36,835 nt of DNA from assembly GCF_004011885.1 (NCBI RefSeq), contig NZ_SBEF01000036.1:1-36835 (forward strand). The letters are read 5' to 3'. The stretch's first letter is position 1, and each line of letters starts with the position of its first letter. The notes beneath the pieces were generated by a model. It made no database searches and was not told the DNA's origin. It worked only from the letters and a program-made list of their open reading frames with translations. Positions 12,474 to 23,071 of the stretch are shown in pieces. The stretch is from Serratia microhaemolytica (GTDB taxonomy: Bacteria > Pseudomonadota > Gammaproteobacteria > Enterobacterales > Enterobacteriaceae). Position numbers and translations under genes: made by a program.

Positions 12474-14246
12474 ATGAAAAAAAATCGGCAAACTCAGTTA
12501 ACTCAATGGCTTAAAGAAAAGAGCAGTTTAGCAAATCGCTGGCTACGCCTCTCAATGCTGTTAGGGCTATTCAGTGGCATGTTACTTGTCGTCCAGGCTT
12601 GGCTATTGGCTGATCTGCTACATACGTTGATTATTGAACAACAGACACGCACCGAACTGATCTCTTCATTCGTCTGGTTGGGCATCACGCTAGTACTGCG
12701 CGCGTTGCTGGCGGGGCTGCGTGAACGCAGTAGCTTCCTCTGTGGGCAGGTGATACGCCGCCATCTGCGTGCTCAGGTGCTCGATAAATTACAACAGCTC
12801 GGCCCTGCCTGGATACAGGGTAAGCCTGCTGGCAGTTGGGCCAGTGTGATTATTGAACAGATCGAAGAGATGCAAGATTATTATGCTCGCTACCTGCCAC
12901 AGATGTACCTTGCAGTGATGATCCCCGTGCTGATCTTGTTTGCCCTGTTCCCGGTAAACTGGGCCGCTGGCCTGATCCTGTTAGCAACAGCGCCGTTGAT
13001 CCCTCTGTTTATGGCGCTGGTCGGTATGGGTGCTGCCGATGCCAATCAACGCAATTTTGTCGCATTAGCACGCCTGAGTGGCAATTTTCTTGATCGTCTG
13101 CGTGGGCTGGATACATTACGCCTGTTCCATCATGGAGAGCGTGAATCGGCGCAGTTAGCTCGCGCTACAGAAGATTTCCGCCAACGCACCATGGAAGTGT
13201 TACGCTTGGCCTTTCTCTCTTCAGCAGTGCTGGAGTTTTTTGCTGCGGTCTCAATCGCCGTGGTAGCCGTCTATTTTGGTTTCTCTTATCTGGGGGAGCT
13301 AAATTTTGGTAGTTATGGCGCCGGAGTCACTCTGTTTGCCGGTTTTCTGGTGCTGATTTTAGCGCCTGAATTTTTTCAGCCACTGCGTGATCTCGGCAGC
13401 TTTTACCACGCTAAAGCACAAGCGGTTGGTGCTGCTGAAGCATTGGAACAGTTCCTTAATGCAGAGGGCGAGGCTGAACCACGCGGCCAAGGCCAGCAAC
13501 AACTGCCAGCTCAGCAAGCTGTCACATTACAGGCGCAAGCGCTTGAGATCTTGTCGCCAAATGGTGTTGTGCTTGCTGGGCCAATCACATTTCAGCTCGC
13601 CGCCAACCAACGCGTCGCTTTAGTTGGCCCCTCTGGCGCTGGCAAAAGCTCGCTGCTCAACGTACTGCTCGGTTTCCTGCCCTACCGAGGTTCACTGCAA
13701 GTGAACGGCATTGAGTTATCACAACTCTCGCCAGCAGAGTGGCGGCAACAGTTAGGCTGGATCGGTCAAAATCCCCACTTACCGGCACAAACGGTGCGAG
13801 AAAACATTCTGCTTGGTGCAGTGGATGCCAGTGCTGAAGAATTGCAGCAAGCTATTGATCACGCTTATGTCAGTGAGTTTCTACCACGCTTGCCGAACGG
13901 TTTGGAGAGTGAGTTGGGCGATGGTGCCGCACGCCTTTCTGTTGGCCAAGCTCAGCGCATCGCTGTCGCTCGGGCGCTACTCAGCCCACGCACGCTGCTA
14001 TTGCTGGATGAACCAACTGCCAGCCTGGATGCCGCCAGTGAGCGTTTGGTGATGCAGGCTCTGGATCATGCCTCCTATCAACAAACCACGCTGTTGGTTA
14101 CCCATCAACTCCAGGAAGCCGAGCAGTATGACCAGATTTGGGTTATGGATCATGGCCAAATTGTGCAACAGGGCAATTACGCCACACTGAGTCGCCAAGC
14201 CGGTTTATTTGCCGATCTGCTCGCCCACCGCCGTAATGAGGTTTAG
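12474..14246 (+). CDS. cydD: Heterodimeric ABC transporter subunit CydD (cytochrome bd assembly)
   Basis: With CydC it forms an inner-membrane ABC transporter needed for haem insertion into cytochrome bd and linked to cysteine/glutathione and haem movement. It has 590 residues (E. coli 588). Six transmembrane helices occupy about residues 20-330, and the nucleotide-binding domain follows. Walker A is GPSGAGKSS (about 385-393), the signature is LSVGQAQR (about 487-494) and Walker B is LLLLDEPTASLD (about 508-519). The signature has V instead of the usual G at its third position, as in enteric CydD. Its stop is followed two bases later by cydC. Confidence 0.97.
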   Translation: MKKNRQTQLTQWLKEKSSLANRWLRLSMLLGLFSGMLLVVQAWLLADLLHTLIIEQQTRTELISSFVWLGITLVLRALLAGLRERSSFLCGQVIRRHLRAQVLDKLQQLGPAWIQGKPAGSWASVIIEQIEEMQDYYARYLPQMYLAVMIPVLILFALFPVNWAAGLILLATAPLIPLFMALVGMGAADANQRNFVALARLSGNFLDRLRGLDTLRLFHHGERESAQLARATEDFRQRTMEVLRLAFLSSAVLEFFAAVSIAVVAVYFGFSYLGELNFGSYGAGVTLFAGFLVLILAPEFFQPLRDLGSFYHAKAQAVGAAEALEQFLNAEGEAEPRGQGQQQLPAQQAVTLQAQALEILSPNGVVLAGPITFQLAANQRVALVGPSGAGKSSLLNVLLGFLPYRGSLQVNGIELSQLSPAEWRQQLGWIGQNPHLPAQTVRENILLGAVDASAEELQQAIDHAYVSEFLPRLPNGLESELGDGAARLSVGQAQRIAVARALLSPRTLLLLDEPTASLDAASERLVMQALDHASYQQTTLLVTHQLQEAEQYDQIWVMDHGQIVQQGNYATLSRQAGLFADLLAHRRNEV

Positions 14247-14248
14247 CC

Positions 14249-15973
14249 ATGCGTGTTCTCTTGCCCTTTCTCGCACTCTATCGTCGCCACACCTTTTTGC
14301 TGTTGCTCGGCATGGTGCTGGCGATTACCACGCTGTTAGCCAGCATCGGCTTACTGGCTCTCTCTGGCTGGTTCCTGGCAGCCTCTGCATTAGCCGGCCT
14401 GGCGGGCAATTTTGCATTTAACTATATGCTACCCGCAGCCGGAGTGCGTGGAGCGGCAATCTTTCGCACCGCCGGGCGCTACGCTGAACGGCTAGTGAGC
14501 CACGACGCCACATTTCGCTTATTGTCACATTTACGCCTATTCACCTTTAGCAAGATCCTGCCGTTAGCCCCCAATCACATTGCACACTTTCGTCAGGCGG
14601 AGTTACTAAATCGTCTGGTGGCGGATGTCGATACCCTTGATCACCTCTATCTGCGTGTGATTTCACCGGTGGTCAGCGCGTTGATGGTGATTGTGCTGTT
14701 GACCTTGGCACTCAGTTGGTTAGATCTTCAGTTGGCATTAACGCTAGCCACTATTCTGCTACTGATGATGGCACTCATGCCGCCTCTGTTTTACCGTGCT
14801 GGTCAACCCATCGGCCAAGCATTAACTGTACTGCGTAGCCAATACCGTAATCAGTTGACCCGTTGGCTGCAAGGGCAGGCTGAACTACAGATTTTTGGTG
14901 CCGAAGTACGTTTTCGCCAACAGCTTGATCACACAGAACAGCAGTGGCAGCAGCAGCAGCAACGCCAAGCTGCGCTTACCGGTTTGTCGCAAAGCGTAGT
15001 GATCTTGGTCAGTGGCTTAACGGTTATTCTGTTGCTGTGGTTAGCCGCCGACGGTGTAGGAGCCAGTCATCAGCCCGACGCGCTAATTGCACTGTTCGCC
15101 TTCGCCACTCTCGCCGCCTTCGAGGCAATCATTCCAGTGATGCACGCTTTCCAGCATTTAGGCCAGGTGATCGCTTCTGCAACCCGGGTAAAACAGATTA
15201 TTGATCAAAAACCTGTTGTCACTTTTCCTGCTGCTGGTGTCGCAGCTCAAGCAAGTGCCGGCTTGCAGATTAACGCAGTCAGTTTTCGTTATAGCGAGCA
15301 AACTGAAAAGGTGCTTAATCAGATCAACTTAGTCGTTGCACCCGGTGAACATATTGCGCTACTTGGGCGTACCGGTTGTGGCAAATCGACACTGTTGCAG
15401 TTACTAACACGCGCCTGGGATGCAGAAAGTGGCAACATCAAACTGAATGGCCATCCGTTACAGCACTACGATGAAGCGACGCTGCGCACTATGATGACGG
15501 TGGTCAGCCAGCGAGTGCATATCTTCAGTGCCACACTACGCGATAACCTGCTACTGGCCGATGCTAGCGCCAGTGATCAACAACTCAGCGATAGCCTGCA
15601 ACATGTTGGTCTAGGTAATCTGTTAGCCGGTGAAGGATTGGCTGCCTGGCTCGGTGAAGGTGGACGTCAACTGTCAGGCGGCGAGCAGCGACGACTGGGT
15701 ATCGCTCGCGCCCTGTTACACCAAGCGCCGCTGCTACTGCTCGATGAGCCGACCGAAGGGCTAGATGCCAACACCGAACAACAAATCCTGCAACTGTTGC
15801 ACCGACATGCCGCAGACAAAACCCTGATTGTAGTGACTCACCGTCTGAGCGGATTGGCACAGTTTGATCGTATTTGCGTTATGGATGGTGGTGAAATAGT
15901 GGAATCAGGTCGTCACAGTGAACTGATGCAACAACAGGGGCGTTATGCGCAACTCTATCAGCGAATTGAATAA
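14249..15973 (+). CDS. cydC: Heterodimeric ABC transporter subunit CydC
   Basis: Partner of CydD in the cytochrome bd assembly exporter. It has 574 residues (E. coli 573). Membrane helices occupy about the first 310 residues. The nucleotide-binding domain has Walker A GRTGCGKST (about 373-381), a canonical LSGGEQRR signature (about 475-482) and Walker B LLLLDEPTEGLD (about 494-505). The ATG lies two bases after the cydD stop, so the pair is translationally coupled. A CAG-rich stretch near 14944 encodes a run of glutamines in a helix, which is harmless low complexity. Confidence 0.97.
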   Translation: MRVLLPFLALYRRHTFLLLLGMVLAITTLLASIGLLALSGWFLAASALAGLAGNFAFNYMLPAAGVRGAAIFRTAGRYAERLVSHDATFRLLSHLRLFTFSKILPLAPNHIAHFRQAELLNRLVADVDTLDHLYLRVISPVVSALMVIVLLTLALSWLDLQLALTLATILLLMMALMPPLFYRAGQPIGQALTVLRSQYRNQLTRWLQGQAELQIFGAEVRFRQQLDHTEQQWQQQQQRQAALTGLSQSVVILVSGLTVILLLWLAADGVGASHQPDALIALFAFATLAAFEAIIPVMHAFQHLGQVIASATRVKQIIDQKPVVTFPAAGVAAQASAGLQINAVSFRYSEQTEKVLNQINLVVAPGEHIALLGRTGCGKSTLLQLLTRAWDAESGNIKLNGHPLQHYDEATLRTMMTVVSQRVHIFSATLRDNLLLADASASDQQLSDSLQHVGLGNLLAGEGLAAWLGEGGRQLSGGEQRRLGIARALLHQAPLLLLDEPTEGLDANTEQQILQLLHRHAADKTLIVVTHRLSGLAQFDRICVMDGGEIVESGRHSELMQQQGRYAQLYQRIE

Positions 15974-15994
15974 TCTGCAGTAAGGTTCGATGTT

Positions 15995-16693
15995 ATGCCG
16001 ATAGCCAAACTCTCAATGCACTCGCTGGCTTTTCCTGATCCAAGGCTGGCACTGCGTGAACCCTCGGGTTTGCTGGCGATCGGCGGTGATCTCTCTGCTG
16101 CTCGTCTGATCACCGCTTATCAGTCTGGAATTTTCCCCTGGTTCTCTCCCGGCGAACCGATCTTGTGGTGGTCACCTGATCCACGTGCGGTGCTCTACCC
16201 TGAGCAATATCATCTCAGTCGCAGTTTCAAACGTTTTCTGCGTCACAGTCGCTTTGATATCACGTTGAATTACGATTTTAAGTCAGTGATCGCCGGCTGT
16301 GCCGATCGTCTCAATGAAGGCACTTGGCTGACCGAGCAGATGCAAGCAGCCTACCTTGAATTACACCAGCGCGGTTATGCCCATTCAGTAGAGGTGTGGC
16401 AAGATGAACAACTGGTCGGTGGGCTATATGGCATTGCACAGGGGGCGCTGTTTTGTGGCGAATCAATGTTTAGCCGACACAGCAATGCTTCAAAATGCGC
16501 TCTGCTCGCCTTCTGCCGCCATTTTTCTGCTTATGGTGGAGAATTAGTTGACTGTCAGGTGCTGAACGCGCACACTGCGCAGCTTGGTGCGCGGGAAATT
16601 TCTCGTGAGCGGTTTCTGCAGCAACTGGTCAACCTTCAGCATAAAATTTTAGCCGAAGCCTGCTGGCGAACGCAGATTATCCCCCTACAATAA
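15995..16693 (+). CDS. aat: Leucyl/phenylalanyl-tRNA-protein transferase
   Basis: Adds Leu or Phe from aminoacyl-tRNA to N-terminal Arg or Lys of proteins, marking them for ClpS-ClpAP degradation in the bacterial N-end rule pathway. It has 232 residues (E. coli 234). The conserved core is clear: [20 protein letters not shown] (about 45-64), [20 protein letters not shown] (about 145-164) and [18 protein letters not shown] lies eight bases before the ATG. It is 21 bases downstream of cydC, and its pathway partners clpS and clpA lie 0.6-3.6 kb away. Confidence 0.96.
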   Translation: MPIAKLSMHSLAFPDPRLALREPSGLLAIGGDLSAARLITAYQSGIFPWFSPGEPILWWSPDPRAVLYPEQYHLSRSFKRFLRHSRFDITLNYDFKSVIAGCADRLNEGTWLTEQMQAAYLELHQRGYAHSVEVWQDEQLVGGLYGIAQGALFCGESMFSRHSNASKCALLAFCRHFSAYGGELVDCQVLNAHTAQLGAREISRERFLQQLVNLQHKILAEACWRTQIIPLQ

Positions 16694-16704
16694 GTTGAGA
16701 TGGG

Positions 16705-16729
16705 TTTGGCAAAAACTAATTTTGCCAAA
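16705..16729 (+). terminator. Hairpin between aat and infA
   Basis: TTTGGCAAAA (16705-16714) pairs perfectly with TTTTGCCAAA (16720-16729) across a 5-base loop, just past the aat stop. It is AT-rich and has no T tract, so it may be a weak terminator or a leader structure for infA. Confidence 0.4.
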
Positions 16730-16795
16730 ATGGTGCATTATCCACCCGCAGATGTTTACATACTGGGAGTTTTTCGGCATTATCTTGCCGGTTAA

Positions 16796-17044
<249 letters not shown>

Positions 17045-17054
17045 TCTGCCTGAG

Positions 17055-17077
17055 TTGCCGCCAACTGCTGGCGGCAA
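17055..17077 (+). terminator. Probable infA terminator
   Basis: TTGCCGCCA (17055-17063) pairs perfectly with TGGCGGCAA (17069-17077), a 9-bp stem and 5-base loop, 10 bases after the infA stop. The following sequence is only mildly T-rich. The remaining 264 bases to clpA contain no gene, and no tRNA fold could be found (E. coli has serW here). Confidence 0.6.
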
Positions 17078-17341
17078 GCTGCCTCTGTTTAGCGCCGCAT
17101 CATCGTCATTTACTGCTTTCAGCGTCTCGTTGACCGTGGTTGCCGAGCGGGATGATGCCTGCGGCGTTCGAACACTTGATAGTAACAACTGTCGCTTATA
17201 ACACGCTGGTTGGTGGCAACAGCCACCCCCCGCTATCGCTATCATGAGCAGCAAAACAGATTGCTCAGCATCTCCGTCTCAGCAGCGCTCTCTATACTGT
17301 GGCCATTAGTGCAATCCAGAGTCGCTGCCTACAGCAATTAA

Positions 17342-19621
17342 CTAATGCAGTGCTCCCTCGTTAGCCTTCTGCTTCTGTGCACTAACAAATTCACAGCTCA
17401 AGCGGTTAGCAGCATGATCCAGATCGACCTTCACCGCACCACCGTTCACTAGCGAACCAAACAGCAGCTCGTTAGCCAGCGGTTTCTTCAGATTTTCCTG
17501 TATCACCCGTGCCATTGGGCGTGCTCCCATCGCTCGGTCATAGCCCTTGAGCGCTAACCAGTCACGCGCCTGATCGCTCACTTCCAACGACACCCCCTTG
17601 GCATCTAGCTGTGCTTGCAGCTCGACGATAAACTTATCCACAACCTGCTGGATCACCTCAGGTGACAAGTGATTGAACCAGATGATGTTATCCAGTCGAT
17701 TGCGAAACTCTGGTGTGAACAGTTTCTTGATCTCATCCATTGCATTGACACTGCGATCTTGGTCGATCAAACCTATCGATTTGCGTTCGGTCTCACGCAC
17801 CCCGGCATTGGTCGTCATCACCAGGATCACATTCCGAAAGTCCGCTTTACGCCCGTTGTTATCGGTGAGGGTACCGTTATCCATCACTTGCAGCAGCAGG
17901 TTGAATACGTCTGGGTGCGCTTTCTCAATTTCATCCAGTAGCACCACGGAATGCGGGTGCTTGATGACCGCATCAGTCAGCAAACCTCCCTGATCATAAC
18001 CGACATAGCCCGGCGGGGCACCGATTAAACGGCTAACCGTATGACGCTCCATATACTCAGACATATCAAAGCGCAATAGTTGGATATCAAGCGCTTTTGC
18101 CAACTGCACCGTAACCTCAGTTTTTCCCACCCCCGTTGGCCCGGCAAACAAAAATGCGCCAACCGGTTTACGTTCATGCCCCAATCCGGCACGGCTCATC
18201 TTAATCGCTTCACTCAGTGCTTCAATCGCAGTTTGCTGGCCAAATACCAACATACCTAACCGCTCACTTAAGTGCTTCAATACATCGCGATCACTGGCAG
18301 AGACGCTCTTTTGTGGAATGCGTGCCATACGCGCAACCACGAACTCAATATCTGCTACATTGACGGTTTTTTTACGCTTACTGGCTGGCAGCAAACGACA
18401 GCGCGCTCCCGCTTCGTCGATCACGTCAATCGCTTTATCTGGTAGATGTCGATCGTTAATGTACTTCACCGAAAGATCGACGGCAGCGCGGATCGCCTTT
18501 GCGGTATAGCGCACATTGTGGTGTGCCTCATACTTCGTCTTCAGGCCATTGATAATCTGAACCGTCTCATCTGCACTAGGTTCAGTGATATCGACTTTTT
18601 GGAAACGACGTGCCAGTGCGCGATCTTTCTCAAAAATATGGCTAAATTCCTGGTAGGTCGTTGAACCAATTACCCTGATTTTGCCACTCGACAACAACGG
18701 TTTAATCAAGTTAGCCGCATCTACTTGGCCACCCGATGCCGCACCAGCACCTATGATGGTGTGGATTTCATCAATAAACAGGATGCTGTTCTGCTCCTGT
18801 TCAAGCTGATGAAGCAATGCTTTAAAACGCTTCTCAAAGTCACCACGGTATTTAGTGCCAGCCAGTAGTGCACCAATATCCAACGAGTAGAGCGTACAAT
18901 CAGCTATCACTTCCGGTACATTCCCTTGCACAATGCGCCAAGCTAACCCCTCAGCGATCGCAGTCTTACCGACCCCCGATTCGCCAACTAACAGGGAATT
19001 ATTTTTGCGCCGACGGCACAGCACTTGAACGACTCGCTCCAGTTCATGATCTCGACCAATCAATGGATCGATGCCACCAATGCGTGCCTGTTGATTCAGA
19101 TTGGTGGTGAAGTTTTCCATACGATCCTCTCCGCCAGGCAACTCTTCATGCAATGGGTTCTCACTATTAGGCTGCTCTCCAGCCTGATGCTTACGTGTAC
19201 CATGAGAAATATAGTTCACTACATCCAAACGGCTAACATCGTGCTTACGCAACAGATAGGCCGCCTGAGACTCCTGCTCGCCGAAAATCGCCACTAGCAC
19301 ATTGGCACCGGAAACTTCACTGCGACCAGAAGATTGCACGTGAAACACTGCTCGTTGCAGCACGCGTTGGAAACTGATCGTTGGCTGGGTTTCTCGCACC
19401 ATTTCGCTAGCTGGAAGCGTGGGGGTGGTTTGATCAATAAAGGTCTCAAGTTCCTGACGTAACAGACTCAACTCAACCATACATCCTTCAAGTGCCTCTC
19501 GCGCACTTGGATTACTGAGCAGTGCCAACAGCAGGTGCTCCACTGTCATAAATTCATGTCTGTGTTCGCGCGCTCTGGCAAAAGCCATTTTGAGACTGAA
19601 TTCCAGTTCTTGATTGAGCAT
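17342..19621 (-). CDS. clpA: ATP-dependent Clp protease ATP-binding subunit ClpA
   Basis: Unfoldase ring that feeds proteins to ClpP and receives N-end rule substrates from ClpS. It has 759 residues (E. coli 758). The N domain (1-140) binds ClpS. The first AAA+ module has Walker A GESGVGKT (about 214-221) and the second GPTGVGKT (about 495-502). The IGL loop that docks on ClpP is present (KSIGLIDQD). The ATG at 19621 is the canonical start [10 protein letters not shown]. It has only a weak GAG upstream and is separated from clpS by 391 bases rather than the few dozen usual in enterics. Confidence 0.97.
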   Translation of the reverse strand: MLNQELEFSLKMAFARAREHRHEFMTVEHLLLALLSNPSAREALEGCMVELSLLRQELETFIDQTTPTLPASEMVRETQPTISFQRVLQRAVFHVQSSGRSEVSGANVLVAIFGEQESQAAYLLRKHDVSRLDVVNYISHGTRKHQAGEQPNSENPLHEELPGGEDRMENFTTNLNQQARIGGIDPLIGRDHELERVVQVLCRRRKNNSLLVGESGVGKTAIAEGLAWRIVQGNVPEVIADCTLYSLDIGALLAGTKYRGDFEKRFKALLHQLEQEQNSILFIDEIHTIIGAGAASGGQVDAANLIKPLLSSGKIRVIGSTTYQEFSHIFEKDRALARRFQKVDITEPSADETVQIINGLKTKYEAHHNVRYTAKAIRAAVDLSVKYINDRHLPDKAIDVIDEAGARCRLLPASKRKKTVNVADIEFVVARMARIPQKSVSASDRDVLKHLSERLGMLVFGQQTAIEALSEAIKMSRAGLGHERKPVGAFLFAGPTGVGKTEVTVQLAKALDIQLLRFDMSEYMERHTVSRLIGAPPGYVGYDQGGLLTDAVIKHPHSVVLLDEIEKAHPDVFNLLLQVMDNGTLTDNNGRKADFRNVILVMTTNAGVRETERKSIGLIDQDRSVNAMDEIKKLFTPEFRNRLDNIIWFNHLSPEVIQQVVDKFIVELQAQLDAKGVSLEVSDQARDWLALKGYDRAMGARPMARVIQENLKKPLANELLFGSLVNGGAVKVDLDHAANRLSCEFVSAQKQKANEGALH

Positions 19622-20012
19622 GGACTCTATGAAGGCATCCCGCTTGCAAAACGTTCAGTATCTAACCATGGTAAGGTAAGCAGTGGTAAGGCAAGCCGAG
19701 CCCGCCTGATCTCGGCCTCTAAGGCCACAGACACCGCAGCAGCAAATGATCGCCCGCATCACTTCACTCAGCGAATAACGACCCCGTTGCCACCTGCCCG
19801 CATCTTGGAAATCAGTGGGGTATCTAACCTGTGCTCGGGTCACTCAATTGTGCATCAACCCGTTACGCGGAAGGTTCTCCAGTGTTGGTCAACCTTACTG
19901 TTACCTATCATTGTCATGCCCTGGCTGTTACGCAACCTTTCAGCATTCCCCCTAGGAATAGTTAGTGTATGTACCCCTGCTGGTTAGCTCGGCAAGAGTA
20001 AAGATTGTCTTT
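19622..20012 (-). other. Unusually long clpS-clpA spacer
   Basis: In E. coli this gap is about 30 bases. Here 391 bases contain no gene with support: a 62-residue minus-strand frame (19655-19843) resembles nothing known to me and has no clear ribosome-binding site. Short inverted repeats (GCCGAG...CTCGGC near 19695-19720) are present but no insertion-sequence ends were recognised. It could be a remnant of an inserted gene or carry a separate clpA promoter. Confidence 0.5.
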
Positions 20013-20333
20013 TCAGACCTTTTCTAACGTGCAGAGCAACGGATGTTCATTTGCCCTTGCATAACTGTTCACTTGTGCAACTTTGGTTTCAGCAACCTCA
20101 GCGGTAAACACACCGCACTCAGCCTTACCTCGATAGTGAACCTGTAGCATCAGCTCGGTAGCTCGCTCCAAATCATAGAAAAAGAACTTCTGCAGAACCT
20201 CAACCACAAACTCCATTGGAGTATAGTCATCATTGTTCAATATGACCTTGTACATTGAGGGCGGTTTTAGCGCATCTTTTGCCTGTTGTTTGGCTGAATG
20301 CGCTAAATCAAGCCAAGTATCGTGGTTACCCAT
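20013..20333 (-). CDS. clpS: ClpAP adaptor protein ClpS
   Basis: Adaptor that binds bulky hydrophobic N-terminal residues (Leu, Phe, Trp, Tyr) and delivers them to ClpA. It has 106 residues, exactly the E. coli length. The core [20 protein letters not shown] holds the N-degron pocket, and the end [12 protein letters not shown] is conserved. The frame is open back to 20444, but ATG 20333 ([10 protein letters not shown]) matches the family start. It is divergent from cspD, the normal enteric arrangement. Confidence 0.96.
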   Translation of the reverse strand: MGNHDTWLDLAHSAKQQAKDALKPPSMYKVILNNDDYTPMEFVVEVLQKFFFYDLERATELMLQVHYRGKAECGVFTAEVAETKVAQVNSYARANEHPLLCTLEKV

Positions 20334-20667
20334 GGTGGTTTGTCTTCTCTGATCGTGCTCTAGTATATGAGTTACATTTGGATTATTCAAAACTGGGGGT
20401 TGCGCCCATTCTAGCATTTTTGTGACTGCGATGTAGTAATGCAAAATAAACCCCTACAAGCCCGCCAATCTGACAAGTTTTGACATCAACGTTAACCACC
20501 TCAAACTTTGCGGAATTATTCTATGATTCTTATCATTCATCGCTTGACGGAATGATCATTTGTTCTAAAGTGTAATTTTATGTGTTGCTGGTTTTCTAAT
20601 CACCAGCCACATAAAAAACGGGTTATTCATCTCGACTAAAAAATTGCCTTAAGAGGGATGTAGAAAC
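20334..20667. promoter_or_regulatory. Divergent clpS-cspD promoter region
   Basis: 334 bases without a gene. On the plus strand TTGACG at 20544-20549 is a -35 candidate, followed by the palindrome AATGATCATT (20551-20560). No well-spaced -10 is seen. A hairpin, GCTGGT (20587-20592) with ACCAGC (20602-20607), would sit in the cspD leader. Confidence 0.4.
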
Positions 20668-20889
20668 ATGGATACTGGTACTGTCAAGTGGTTCAATAAC
20701 GCAAAAGGGTTTGGTTTCATCTGCCCTGAAGGTGGTGGCGAAGATATTTTTGTTCACTACTCAACGATTAAGATGGATGGCTACAGGACATTGAAAGCTG
20801 GCCAACAAGTCAGGTTTGACGTGCATCAAGGCCCGAAAGGGAACCACGCCAGCCTGATCTTGCCACTGGAAAGTGAAGCAGTGACCTGA
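20668..20889 (+). CDS. cspD: Cold shock-like protein CspD
   Basis: Single-stranded nucleic-acid binding protein that inhibits replication and is induced in stationary phase. It has 73 residues, one cold-shock domain with RNP1 KGFGFI and RNP2 DIFVHY. The C-terminal tail is close to E. coli CspD rather than to CspA. GAGGG precedes the ATG. It is divergent from clpS, as in E. coli; the macAB genes that follow in E. coli are absent here. Confidence 0.96.
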   Translation: MDTGTVKWFNNAKGFGFICPEGGGEDIFVHYSTIKMDGYRTLKAGQQVRFDVHQGPKGNHASLILPLESEAVT

Positions 20890-21028
20890 GTACGATGAGC
20901 ATTCACTGCCGCAATGCACATGCTGCATCTGCCGGTAAACAGACTGTCTGGCTTGCTAACACCAGCAGTTGTCACTGGCAGTGCTGCTGTGCTAAAGCGT
21001 TCAGCGAATGGCTTCACAATGGCCATCA

Positions 21029-21082
21029 CGTCAAGATGTGGCAGGTTAACGGTATTACCAGGTAACCCTCTGCATCTTGACG
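21029..21082. terminator. Large hairpin between convergent cspD and ybjD
   Basis: CGTCAAGATG (21029-21038) pairs perfectly with CATCTTGACG (21073-21082), and an inner stem GGTTA (21044-21048) / TAACC (21063-21067) continues it. It lies between two converging genes, so a bidirectional terminator is likely, though no strong T tract follows on either strand. Confidence 0.55.
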
Positions 21083-21129
21083 AGATAAAAATAATAACTT
21101 ATCAAAAGATTAACAGCCACGTTATCACT

Positions 21130-22791
21130 TCACTCATCAGCCTGTCCGCGCGCCAACCAGATGATGCGTGAGAACATCTTCTTCAGTAACGTTGGAACGG
21201 CATCCGTTCCCCAGCTCGCCGCCTGCATTGCGACCTCAATCGCCAGATCGGGTTTTGATGAGCGCTGTACCGCTTTGCGGATCACATTACGCATCGGCAT
21301 ATGAATGGTAGAGGGCAACCCAGCCACTCGGTAATAAACTGAGCTATACCCCTCTCTGTACATGAAGTTTTCAATATCTGCTGCGGGTAGTTCGGTTAAG
21401 CGATCGCGCTCTTTCTGTTGATAATTATTCAACAAGCTGCGTACTATATTGGCATACTTCTTTCCAGCTTCATCGCCATCCACCAACACGTGCCACTCGA
21501 TCCCCATCCGACGAGCAAACTTGAGTAATGGCCTCAAGCCACATTGAGCAAACTCGATCACACGTACCCCTTCCGCATCAAAATGGTAGCCACATTGACG
21601 CGCTAGCTCATTGAGCAGCCAGACCTCTGTTTCGCCTTCAACCAATAACCAGCAACGCGCAAACAGTGAGGAGGGGCGATTAAAACGGATGTGGAAAGCA
21701 ATCCGCCGCCCCTCTTCAATACTTAATCCTTGCGCACCCAGACGATAAGCCACCACGCTATTTGACTCCCTAACTAAACGGCAAATCTGCTCTACTGGCA
21801 CCAGTGAGACCAAAGTACTTGAGTTAGTGGTGGTGATACGTTGCACTGGCATCTGCTCTAACAGATTCCATGCGACGGACAGCATGATTGGATGCAAGCG
21901 TGTTTCCGGGTTTTCAATCAACAGCAGTGGTCGTGCATCTGCTGCCAACTTTAGGTTGCTGTTTGCCTGCAACAAGTTTGAGAAGATACTGATTAACGTT
22001 AGACGAATAGCGCGATTTTTCGGTTCAGCAATCAGCCGGTTGATGTTGTCCAACAAACGCCACACCCACTGTTCCGAATACTGCCGATCAGCACGTCGGT
22101 CAACTTCCTGTGCGCCCTGTTCAGCAAAGTAGTGCTGCAACAGTTGTTGCATCGCTGGCAAAAATTGCTTTGCCTCAAACGGCGTTAACCGCTGCTGATT
22201 ATGTGCTAAATCATCCCGGAGTTTATCAAGCTGTTGCTGTAGCCGGTGCTCATTGGTCAGCGGCGTCTCTCCGTGCGTATTCGCGCGCAAACGACGGATA
22301 AAACGGGCATCACGCAAGCGCAATACTGGATGAAGACGCAGCAGTGACTGAACCTGTTGATCGACATCCTGTAGCGGCAAAACATCGCCATTGGCATCAA
22401 GGAAGCGACGTAGCGTTAGGATCGAACCATCCTCGGCCAACTCTCCCTGGCAGCTATAGTAGATACGATAATGGCGATCATCCCCCTTAACGCCGGTGAC
22501 CAGTAGTGGCCGGTAGCGTGCACAATGCATTTGACCGATCTCTTTTTCACAAAAAGTGAAAATAACCTGCAAATGGCGCTCGTTAACCGTGCTCTCGGCC
22601 AGCGGCCAGTGAAAGTCTTTCGCCTCAAACTGATAAAATGGTTGATGCGGTGCAAGTAGCAGCGTCATTGCATCTAACAGACTCGACTTACCCCAGGCAT
22701 TCTCACCCAATAACACGGTATTATCCTCAAGTTGCAACGAGAGGCGATTAATACCGCGAAATCCTACGATCTCAACACGTTCCAGGAACAT
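21130..22791 (-). CDS. ybjD: OLD-family ATP-dependent endonuclease YbjD
   Basis: Predicted ATPase-nuclease of the OLD (overcoming lysogenization defect) family, DUF2813 type, with unknown cellular role. It has 553 residues (E. coli YbjD 552). The SMC/RecF-like N terminus FLERVEIVGFRGINRLSL is followed by Walker A GENAWGKSS (29-37). The C-terminal TOPRIM domain has LLVEGETEVW (about 380-389) and the acidic pair in VDGDEAGK (about 436-443). The frame is open to 22980, but ATG 22791 has AGGAG seven bases upstream and matches the family start. It appears to be core-genome, unlike the OLD-type gene at 32353. Confidence 0.93.
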   Translation of the reverse strand: MFLERVEIVGFRGINRLSLQLEDNTVLLGENAWGKSSLLDAMTLLLAPHQPFYQFEAKDFHWPLAESTVNERHLQVIFTFCEKEIGQMHCARYRPLLVTGVKGDDRHYRIYYSCQGELAEDGSILTLRRFLDANGDVLPLQDVDQQVQSLLRLHPVLRLRDARFIRRLRANTHGETPLTNEHRLQQQLDKLRDDLAHNQQRLTPFEAKQFLPAMQQLLQHYFAEQGAQEVDRRADRQYSEQWVWRLLDNINRLIAEPKNRAIRLTLISIFSNLLQANSNLKLAADARPLLLIENPETRLHPIMLSVAWNLLEQMPVQRITTTNSSTLVSLVPVEQICRLVRESNSVVAYRLGAQGLSIEEGRRIAFHIRFNRPSSLFARCWLLVEGETEVWLLNELARQCGYHFDAEGVRVIEFAQCGLRPLLKFARRMGIEWHVLVDGDEAGKKYANIVRSLLNNYQQKERDRLTELPAADIENFMYREGYSSVYYRVAGLPSTIHMPMRNVIRKAVQRSSKPDLAIEVAMQAASWGTDAVPTLLKKMFSRIIWLARGQADE

Positions 22792-23071
22792 TGGCCTACT
22801 CCTGTAGCTAACCCCTTCACCAACAGCGAAACTTTCTACACTCACCACAGACATTAGCAGAGTGTGCCGCCTCTGGTAGATAAATTTAGCCTTTGCTGCC
22901 CTACTGACAGCACAGTTTATCGACACGGTTTTTAACAGTAATACTTGCCTGAACAGCGCCACACGGGTAATTTGTCGCAACTTTTCTTAATCTCTCGCTG
23001 ATCGGCTTCAGAACACGCATCCATTGCAGCATCTGGAAAACCGTTGGGCGCTATCAATCAGGTTATCTCAA

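Noticed and set aside
19655-19843. 62-residue minus-strand frame in the clpS-clpA spacer
   Set aside because: No ribosome-binding site, no recognisable domain, unusual cysteine and arginine content; not listed as a gene.
20521-20540. Possible Fur box upstream of cspD
   Set aside because: ATGATTCTTATCATT resembles half of a Fur box but the spacing does not fit the 19-base consensus.
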